Assembly (NCBI GenBank): GCA_003250865.1
Contig: QKJH01000183.1
Coordinates: 1-6,429, forward strand
Source of the DNA: Alphaproteobacteria bacterium
GTDB taxonomy: Bacteria > Pseudomonadota > Alphaproteobacteria > Micavibrionales > SZUA-601
DNA: 6,429 nucleotides
Direction of reading: 5' to 3'
The translations under genes were made by a program, and so were the position numbers. The notes under the pieces were generated by a model. It saw only the letters and a list, made by a program, of their open reading frames with translations. It did not search any database and was not told the origin of the DNA. Below are positions 1-4,990 of the stretch, piece by piece; the first letter of the stretch is position 1; every line of letters begins with the position of its first letter.

Positions 1-276
1 AGCGTGGTATTGGCCGAGGATGACACCAAAAAGCTGTTTATTCCTGCGGGGTTTGCCCACGGTTTTTATACGCTGGGTGAGGAAAACTACCTAATCATCA
101 AACTCTCCGCCTTGCACGAGGATGCGTGCAGCCAGACCTTTGCCTGGGACGATGAGGAGGTAGCCATTGATTGGCCGTTTCTGAATAAAACGGTGGAGCC
201 TATCCTATCGCCAGATGACAGGGACAAACCGCTTTTGTCCGAGATTGCGGTTTCGTCATTGCCTAAATACAAGTAA
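1..276 (+). CDS. rfbC: dTDP-4-dehydrorhamnose 3,5-epimerase family protein, C-terminal half (partial, 5' end outside window)
   Basis: Cupin-fold sugar-nucleotide epimerase of the RfbC/RmlC family, which acts in the cytoplasm on dTDP-4-keto-6-deoxy-glucose in dTDP-L-rhamnose or related deoxysugar synthesis for surface polysaccharide. Only 91 codons are visible; the family is usually about 180 residues, so roughly the N-terminal half, with the catalytic histidine of the first cupin strands, lies upstream. Visible hallmarks are IPAGFAHGF (visible residues 14-22), the WDDEEVAIDWP segment (49-59) and the PILSPDDRDKPLL tail. By eye, the position normally held by the catalytic tyrosine, before the acidic stretch preceding WDD, reads Leu-His (38-39), so this could be a family member with altered activity rather than a standard RmlC. 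The gene ends in TAA three bases before the convergent radical SAM gene ends; no terminator is evident between them. Family assignment is firm, exact substrate is not. Confidence 0.82.
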   Translation, partial: SVVLAEDDTKKLFIPAGFAHGFYTLGEENYLIIKLSALHEDACSQTFAWDDEEVAIDWPFLNKTVEPILSPDDRDKPLLSEIAVSSLPKYK

Positions 277-279
277 CAG

Positions 280-1227
280 TCAGGCCTTTTTACCTTGCCA
301 TGTGTTGCGGCGTTTCATTTCGGCAATAATCATGTCCATCGTCTGCATTTTTTCCGACAGCCAGAGCGGGGCGATGATATGCTCGTGATGGCCGTTACCC
401 GCCAGCCGGTGGATAATGACGTTTGACGGGGTATATTCCAGAAAATCGCAGACGGTGTTGATGTAATCCTCGCGCTCCATAAGCGAGAGTTTGCCCGTGG
501 CATATACTTTTTCCAGCGGACTGTCCTGCATGACGCACAGCAGATGGAGCTTGACTCCGTCCACCCCGATGTCGGCCAGCTTGTGCGCGGTGGCCATCAT
601 GTCGGTGTGGGTTTCATTCGGCAGGCCGAGAATGACATGGGCGCAGGATTTTATCGGTGTGGGTCGGGTCAGCGCCATGGCGTTGCAAAAATCGGCATGG
701 GTTTCACCGCGGTTGATTTTCTTTAGCGTTCTGTCGTGGATGGTTTGCATGCCGTATTCAATCCATACCTCGCGGTTTTCATTGACGTAAGAGGCAATCA
801 GGTCAATCTTGTCCCTGTCCACACAATCGGGGCGCGTGCCGATGGACAGTCCAACGACATCGGGGTGGTCAAGCACACGGTCATAAACGATTTTCAAATG
901 GTCAATCGTACCGTAAGTATTGGTAAAGGCCTGCAGATAGGCAAAATATTTCTGTGCCCGTAATTTCGGATTCATGGTTTCGATGCCGACCCGCAATTGC
1001 TCCTCGATTTTTAACAGGTTTGACTGGTGGCGCGCGAACGATCCTACCTCGTCACAAAAGGTGCAGCCGCCCGACGATTTGGTGCCGTCACGGTTCGGGC
1101 AGTCAAAGCCCGCATCAATGGTTATCTTGTATACTTTGCAACCGAAACGCTCTTTCCAGTAATCGCTTAGCGGATAGTGGCGTTTCTCGCGCAAATGGTT
1201 CGGCGGTAAGATGGTATTTTCTGTCAT
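280..1227 (-). CDS. yhcC: TIGR01212/YhcC-type radical SAM protein
   Basis: Complete 315-residue gene, close to the usual length of about 310. The radical SAM cluster ligands are C43, C55 and C58 (CPNRDGTKSSGGCTFC), an unusually wide CX11CX2C spacing typical of the YhcC/Elp3-like branch. Further family signatures are SIGTRPDC (128-135), GMQTIH (159-164), INRGE (171-175), HVILGLPNETHTDM, the DGVKLHLL segment and APLW near the C terminus. These proteins bind a [4Fe-4S] cluster and cleave S-adenosylmethionine in the cytoplasm. The E. coli member is poorly characterised; the Bacillus relative YtqA has been linked to tRNA wobble-uridine modification, so a tRNA role is possible but unproven here. 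I chose the ATG at 1225-1227 because homology begins there; a frame-compatible upstream ATG at 1267-1269 would add 14 hydrophobic, non-conserved residues. The upstream purine run AAAGAAA gives only a weak ribosome binding site. The gene is divergent from the porin gene. Confidence 0.9.
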   Translation of the reverse strand: MTENTILPPNHLREKRHYPLSDYWKERFGCKVYKITIDAGFDCPNRDGTKSSGGCTFCDEVGSFARHQSNLLKIEEQLRVGIETMNPKLRAQKYFAYLQAFTNTYGTIDHLKIVYDRVLDHPDVVGLSIGTRPDCVDRDKIDLIASYVNENREVWIEYGMQTIHDRTLKKINRGETHADFCNAMALTRPTPIKSCAHVILGLPNETHTDMMATAHKLADIGVDGVKLHLLCVMQDSPLEKVYATGKLSLMEREDYINTVCDFLEYTPSNVIIHRLAGNGHHEHIIAPLWLSEKMQTMDMIIAEMKRRNTWQGKKA

Positions 1228-1260
1228 GGTTTCTTTATAACGCAAATGAAAAAAAATTAA

Positions 1261-1293
1261 ACCATACAATGGTGCATTTACGAATTGTAAATG
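1261..1293. promoter_or_regulatory. Two adjacent inverted repeats, candidate operator
   Basis: Two perfect dyads sit side by side in the divergent intergenic region. The first is ACCAT-ACA-ATGGT (1261-1273). The second is CATTTAC-GAATT-GTAAATG (1275-1293), with 7-bp arms around a 5-bp centre. The second overlaps the candidate -35 box of the porin promoter, a position expected for a repressor site. It does not match a consensus I can name with confidence; it is not a good Fur box. Short dyads in AT-rich DNA can arise by chance, but two abutting ones make that less likely. Confidence 0.4.
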
Positions 1294-1314
1294 GCTTGTG
1301 ATGCTAAATAAAAT
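1285..1314 (+). promoter_or_regulatory. Candidate sigma-70-type promoter for the porin gene
   Basis: TTGTAA (1285-1290, 4/6 to the -35 consensus) and TAAAAT (1309-1314, 5/6 to the -10 consensus) are separated by 18 bp. This would start transcription near 1321 and leave a T-rich leader of about 40 nt before the porin ATG. The -35 box lies inside the right arm of the larger dyad. The call rests on motif matching in AT-rich sequence, so it is tentative. Confidence 0.35.
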
Positions 1315-1360
1315 TCTTCTTTATGTTTTTTTATTTTACTCTCAACAAAGGATTCTATTC

Positions 1361-2080
1361 ATGCTACTTCGATTATTGTCCGGTGCCAGTGTTTTGGCAT
1401 TGTTATCTACCCCTGCTTTGGCGCAGGATGCACCTTCTTCTGTTGGCGAATTTTCCGGCAGTGTTGGTTTTGTTACAGATTATGCGTTCCGTGGCATGAC
1501 CCAGTCGGACGAAAATCCGGCCTTGCAGGGTAGTTTTGATTATGCTCATGAAAGTGGTTTTTATGCCGGTATTTGGGCCTCGACAGTTGATTTCAACGAT
1601 AATGACGAAGCTTCACTGGAAATGGATTTTTCAGCCGGTTACGCCGGAGAAGTCAAGGGTGTTTCGTATGCCTTGGGCGGCATCTATTATTACTATCCGG
1701 GAGCCGATAGTGCTTTGAATTATGATTATTACGAAGTGATGGCTTCTCTGGGTTATGATTTTAACGTTGCGTCGGTCGGTGCTTCGATTAACTATTCTCC
1801 GGAGTATTTCGGTGACAGTGGTGATGCTACCTATATTAACGGCTCTGTAGCCGTGCCGCTACCATATGATTTTACATTGAATGGTGCTGTTGGCTATCAA
1901 TGGATTGATAAAGAAGCCACATTTGGTGTGAGCGATTATGCTGATTGGACAATTGGCATCGGTTATGCATGGGAAGGCTTTGACTTTTCTGCTTCTTATG
2001 TCGATACCGATATCGATAAATCGGAATGTAGTGATGCTTGCGATGCTCGCTTTATTCTAGGAGTCTCGCGTTCTTTCTAA
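1361..2080 (+). CDS. TorF family putative porin (Gcw_chp/TIGR02001 family)
   Basis: Predicted outer-membrane beta-barrel of 239 residues. Residues 1-21 form a signal peptide (one Arg, a Leu/Ala-rich core, TPALA|Q cleavage site). The mature protein opens with the family signature VTDYAFRGMTQS (38-49), followed by PALQGSFDY (53-61) and SGFYAGIWAS (65-74). Alternating hydrophobic/aromatic strands rich in Tyr and Gly follow to a C-terminal Phe, the usual signal for outer-membrane assembly. Members are annotated as putative porins, but substrates are not established. The start is set at the ATG preceded by AAAGGA (1347-1352); an upstream in-frame ATG at 1298 would bury the signal peptide behind 21 extra residues and is rejected. 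C223 and C227, in the turn before the last strand, could form a small disulfide loop. The chemoreceptor gene starts 44 bp downstream with no visible terminator, so co-transcription is possible. Confidence 0.85.
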   Translation: MLLRLLSGASVLALLSTPALAQDAPSSVGEFSGSVGFVTDYAFRGMTQSDENPALQGSFDYAHESGFYAGIWASTVDFNDNDEASLEMDFSAGYAGEVKGVSYALGGIYYYYPGADSALNYDYYEVMASLGYDFNVASVGASINYSPEYFGDSGDATYINGSVAVPLPYDFTLNGAVGYQWIDKEATFGVSDYADWTIGIGYAWEGFDFSASYVDTDIDKSECSDACDARFILGVSRSF

Positions 2081-2124
2081 AATATGTAATTGTGTAATGA
2101 ATTTTTGCCATGGGGATTTGTTAA

Positions 2125-4287
2125 ATGAGTAAGATGTTAAATAATCTATCCATTCGTACGCGAATGCTTTTAAGTGTGTCATTATTTATCGCAACATTGT
2201 TATTGGCATTGTACAATGCCTATAGCGCAATCGGTGCCAATATCGAATTTGCAGCTCAGGAAATAAAAGGGGATGTCTATGCCCGCCCCTTGGCAAAAAT
2301 CTTACATGATGTGGGGGAATTACGCGTCTATACGGCGGATGGCCTATTGGCCCAGGAATATAAAACGGAAATAGATGCTCTTGTCAAATCTGCTGATGAG
2401 GCCATGTCCGATTTAAAAAAGGTGCAGGATGACATTGGTGTGGATTTGCAATTCACGCAAGAAGGACTGTCATCGCGTGGCCGTGATGCCTTAAAGTATG
2501 ATAATGTTCTATCCGAATGGAAAAAACTGGCCGCTGCTGTCCAAAATGGAAGTGTGGGCGATACTGATTTCGAAGGGTTCATTGCGTTGATACGCGGTAT
2601 GATTGGACATTCGGGTGATACCTCCAACCTTATTCTTGATCCGGACTTGGACAGTTATTATCTGATGGATATGACATTGCTTGCGTTGCCACAAACAATT
2701 GACCGTTTGAGTGTTGCCGGAGCTTCTTTCTACAACAAAATAAAAACCTTACCCAACATGGAAAAAACAGTTCTGGATGATGGTCTGGGGCTTCCTGTGA
2801 AAGCAGATGACGTGTCAGCTGTTAAAACTGATGCTGCTGTAATGGCAAAAATGTTTGATGAATCAGATATTGCACGTGTTGATATGGACATGGATACGAT
2901 ATACGGGGAAGATGCTAATTTCTACGGTATCAGTAATACTTTGAAACCGGCAATGGAGCCGGTATTTCAGGCATACATGGAAAGCAACCGGGAATTTTCT
3001 GATTTGATAAAATCAATTGGTACGGATAAATCCGTTACACCCGAGAAATTGTTGATGGCGTGGAAACAGGCTCATGACGCGGCCTATGTTCTACTGGATG
3101 TCGGTTATGACGAGTTGGATACATTTCTGAATATCCGTATCAAAGCTTATGAAACGCAACAGTTTGATGTGCTGTGGCATTCTTTCCTGGGAATTGTAAT
3201 TTCAATGATTTTCTTTTTGTATGTGGTTCGGACTTTAACCGGACCGCTTGCCTCCTTGACCGAAGTAATGGGCAAGTTGGCCAATAAGGATTTAGCGGTT
3301 GCCGTGCCGTTTTCGACGGCCAAATCGGAAATCGGTAAAATTGCCGGTTCGGTTGAAGTATTCAAAGAAAATGCGTTGGAAACCGAAAGGTTGAAGCAAC
3401 AGCAGGAAGAAGCCGAGAAGCGTGCGGTACAGGAAAAGAAGGACATGATGAATGCCTTGGCTGAAAAATTCCAATCGCAGGTCGGCTCCATTATTACAAC
3501 CATTCAGCAATCGGCGCAAACTTTGGGCAAAACGGCCGCTTCCTTGAAAGATGCCGTCACACGTACCGATACGTTGGCTGAAACCGTTGCTGCCGCGTCC
3601 GAGCAGTCCTCGGCTAATGTGTCCACGGTTGCTTCGGCCGCCGAAGAGCTGTCTTCGTCGGTTCGGGAAATCTCCGGTCAAATGAACAAGTCGATTGAGG
3701 TGGCGGGTTCTGCGCGCCAAAAAGCGGAAGTCAGTTCGAGTAAAGTACAGGAATTGCTGGCCGCTTCGACGAAAATCGGTGAAGTTATCCAGTTTATTAC
3801 CGATATTGCCGATCAGACTAATTTGCTGGCTCTTAATGCCACGATTGAAGCCGCGCGTGCCGGTGAGGCCGGTAAGGGCTTTGCTGTGGTGGCCAATGAA
3901 GTAAAAAATCTGGCCTCGCAAACGGCTAAGGCTACCGAGGAAATTGAAGAACAGATTAATGCCATTCAAAAAACAACCAAGGTAACGGTTGATGCCATCA
4001 ATGAAATTAGTCAAGTTATCGCCGAAATGGATCAGATTACCGGTGTTGTGGCTGCAGCCATTGAACAGCAGGGGGCGGCAACGTCTGAAATCTCGCGTAA
4101 TGTGGATCAAGCACACCGTGGTACACAGGAAGTCTCTGATAGTATTGTTAAAGTAAGTGAAGCGACGGATGAAACCTCCAAAGTTTCGGATGAGGTTCAA
4201 TCGGCTTCGGATGTATTGGGTGCACAATCCAACGAACTGGATGCCAAAGTGGAAGAGTTTCTAAAAACCATCCGCGATGCAGCCTAG
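2125..4287 (+). CDS. Methyl-accepting chemotaxis protein, transmembrane with large periplasmic sensor, HAMP and signalling domains
   Basis: Complete 720-residue chemoreceptor, expected at the inner membrane in arrays with CheA and CheW. TM1 is about residues 14-34. A mostly helical periplasmic region of about 310 residues follows (35-348), carrying the SNLILDPDLDSYYLMD motif (about 167-182) seen in other helical-bundle sensor regions. TM2 is about 349-368, then a HAMP domain (about 369-421) beginning RTLTGPL. The cytoplasmic coiled coil contains an adaptation-helix-like stretch around E493-S512, the hairpin tip with DQTNLLALNATIEAARAGE (563-581) and GKGFAVVANEV (583-593), and the return helix AAAIEQQGAATSEISRNV (643-660). 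It ends EEFLKTIRDAA with no NWETF-type pentapeptide, so methyltransferase tethering at the C terminus is not expected. GGGGA (2112-2116) is the ribosome binding site, 8 nt before the ATG. The ligand cannot be read from the sequence. The TAG stop overlaps the ribosome binding site of the PAS gene, implying co-expression with it. Confidence 0.95.
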   Translation: MSKMLNNLSIRTRMLLSVSLFIATLLLALYNAYSAIGANIEFAAQEIKGDVYARPLAKILHDVGELRVYTADGLLAQEYKTEIDALVKSADEAMSDLKKVQDDIGVDLQFTQEGLSSRGRDALKYDNVLSEWKKLAAAVQNGSVGDTDFEGFIALIRGMIGHSGDTSNLILDPDLDSYYLMDMTLLALPQTIDRLSVAGASFYNKIKTLPNMEKTVLDDGLGLPVKADDVSAVKTDAAVMAKMFDESDIARVDMDMDTIYGEDANFYGISNTLKPAMEPVFQAYMESNREFSDLIKSIGTDKSVTPEKLLMAWKQAHDAAYVLLDVGYDELDTFLNIRIKAYETQQFDVLWHSFLGIVISMIFFLYVVRTLTGPLASLTEVMGKLANKDLAVAVPFSTAKSEIGKIAGSVEVFKENALETERLKQQQEEAEKRAVQEKKDMMNALAEKFQSQVGSIITTIQQSAQTLGKTAASLKDAVTRTDTLAETVAAASEQSSANVSTVASAAEELSSSVREISGQMNKSIEVAGSARQKAEVSSSKVQELLAASTKIGEVIQFITDIADQTNLLALNATIEAARAGEAGKGFAVVANEVKNLASQTAKATEEIEEQINAIQKTTKVTVDAINEISQVIAEMDQITGVVAAAIEQQGAATSEISRNVDQAHRGTQEVSDSIVKVSEATDETSKVSDEVQSASDVLGAQSNELDAKVEEFLKTIRDAA

Positions 4288-4299
4288 GGAGAATGATGA

Positions 4300-4824
4300 A
4301 TGACTGCAAGGCCGAGTTTAACCGGCACGGAACGGTTCTTTGACAAATCGGAAATCATCGTCAGCAAGACGGATTTGCGCGGTGTGATTACCTATGCCAA
4401 TGCGGTGTTCCGCCGTGTCGCTTTGTATGAAGAGGATGAGTTGCTGGGCAAGCCGCACAGTATTATCCGTCACCCCGATATGCCGCGCTGTGTGTTCAAG
4501 CTGTTGTGGGATACGATTGAGGCGGGGAACGAAATCTTTGCCTATGTGGTAAACCGTGCCAAAAATGGCGACCATTACTGGGTTTATGCCCATGTTACGC
4601 CCAGCTATGACCCGCAAGGTAATATGATTGGCTATCATTCAAACCGCCGTGTGCCGGATAGGGGTGTTTTGGACAATACTATCATCCCTCTATACAAGAT
4701 GCTGCTCGACGAAGAAGAAAAGCACGGCAACAGCAATAAAGGTATGGAAAGTGCTTTTAACATGCTGGTCGGCACCCTGAATGAAAAAGGCGTGACCTAT
4801 GACGAGTTTATCAACTCGCTATAG
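4300..4824 (+). CDS. Aer/CetB-like PAS domain protein, probable FAD-binding redox sensor for the adjacent chemoreceptor
   Basis: Soluble 174-residue protein made of one N-terminal PAS domain (about residues 15-120) and a helical tail. The PAS domain resembles the redox-sensing domain of the E. coli aerotaxis receptor Aer: VSKTDLRGVITYAN (21-34), the IIRHPDMP motif (55-62) with R57, H58 and D60 at the numbers of residues important for FAD in Aer, W70 in LLWDT, and NGDHYWV (89-95). It therefore probably binds FAD and reports cellular redox or energy state. There is no transmembrane segment, HAMP or MCP domain, so it must signal through a partner. The obvious partner is the MCP ending 12 bp upstream, an arrangement like Campylobacter CetA/CetB, where CetB is a similarly small PAS protein. 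AGGGAG (4286-4291) is the ribosome binding site; ATGs at 4293 and 4296 are in another frame that stops after 16 codons. FAD binding and partnership are inferred. Confidence 0.9.
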   Translation: MTARPSLTGTERFFDKSEIIVSKTDLRGVITYANAVFRRVALYEEDELLGKPHSIIRHPDMPRCVFKLLWDTIEAGNEIFAYVVNRAKNGDHYWVYAHVTPSYDPQGNMIGYHSNRRVPDRGVLDNTIIPLYKMLLDEEEKHGNSNKGMESAFNMLVGTLNEKGVTYDEFINSL

Positions 4825-4844
4825 GGAAATTTTCCTGTTTTTTT
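4824..4844 (+). terminator. Weak intrinsic terminator candidate after the PAS gene
   Basis: A short hairpin, GGAA/TTCC (4825-4828 with 4832-4835) around a 3-nt loop, begins at the PAS stop codon and is followed by seven consecutive T residues (4838-4844). The stem is short and AT-rich, so termination would be inefficient at best. A longer imperfect AT-rich pairing of 4831-4844 with 4868-4878 (TTTCC and the T run against an A run and GGAAA) may compete or help. Confidence 0.35.
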
Positions 4845-4905
4845 CCGTTAAAATATTGAAATATCCGAAAAAAGGAAATCAGGGTTATAAAGTCCGGATT
4901 TTCCC

Positions 4906-4938
4906 TTGACAGTGCCTATAGAATAGGTCAAACAATAT
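4906..4938 (+). promoter_or_regulatory. Candidate promoter with internal dyad for the V-type ATPase genes
   Basis: A perfect TTGACA box (4906-4911) lies about 80 bp before the subunit B start. No good -10 box occurs at 16-18 bp; the best are AACAAT (4931-4936, 4/6, 19-bp spacer) or CAATAT (4933-4938, 21-bp spacer). The spacer contains a perfect dyad, CCTAT-AGA-ATAGG (4915-4927), whose centre at 4921 is exactly the middle of a 19-bp spacer. Outer TTGA (4906-4909) and TCAA (4928-4931) can also pair. An over-long spacer with a central dyad is the layout of MerR-family-activated promoters, but no such regulator is visible in the window. Confidence 0.4.
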
Positions 4939-4962
4939 ACAACGTTAGAAAATTTGCCAATT

Positions 4963-4981
4963 TCGACAGTTGTCGAGGGAG
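4963..4981 (+). promoter_or_regulatory. Inverted repeat abutting the ribosome binding site of subunit B
   Basis: TCGACA-GT-TGTCGA (4963-4976) is a perfect 6-bp inverted repeat that runs into the ribosome binding site AGGGAG (4976-4981). The ribosome binding site is 9 nt from the ATG at 4991 and only 3 nt from the in-frame TTG at 4985, which is why the ATG is preferred. As DNA the repeat could be an operator; as RNA it could form a small hairpin next to the ribosome entry site. Confidence 0.4.
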
Positions 4982-4990
4982 TAATTGCCA

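Noticed and set aside
276..280. Possible bidirectional terminator between the convergent epimerase and radical SAM genes
   Set aside because: Only three bases separate the stop codons, and I found no convincing stem followed by a T run across the junction.
1228..1269. Longer start for the radical SAM gene (ATG at 1267-1269)
   Set aside because: The 14 added residues are hydrophobic and outside the region that resembles the family, and the extension would consume the intergenic dyad region. The ATG at 1225-1227 is more plausible.
1298..1360. Longer start for the porin gene (ATG at 1298)
   Set aside because: It would place 21 residues before an otherwise textbook signal peptide and would overlap the candidate promoter. 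The ATG at 1361 has a proper AAAGGA ribosome binding site.
3292..4227. A 311-codon open frame on the minus strand inside the chemoreceptor gene
   Set aside because: It is antisense to the conserved HAMP and signalling domain, has a biased Phe/Arg/Asn composition and no recognisable domain. It is a by-product of codon use in the MCP gene.
2125..4287. The N-terminal sensor part of the MCP is more AT-rich than the hairpin-tip part, suggesting a chimeric receptor
   Set aside because: The conserved tip is rich in Ala, Gly and Glu, which by itself raises GC. The composition varies along the whole gene, so no recombination junction can be claimed.
4293..4343. Short 16-codon frame starting at the ATGATG before the PAS gene
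   Set aside because: It is out of frame with the PAS protein, and the AGGGAG spacing fits the ATG at 4300. It is unlikely to be a real upstream peptide.
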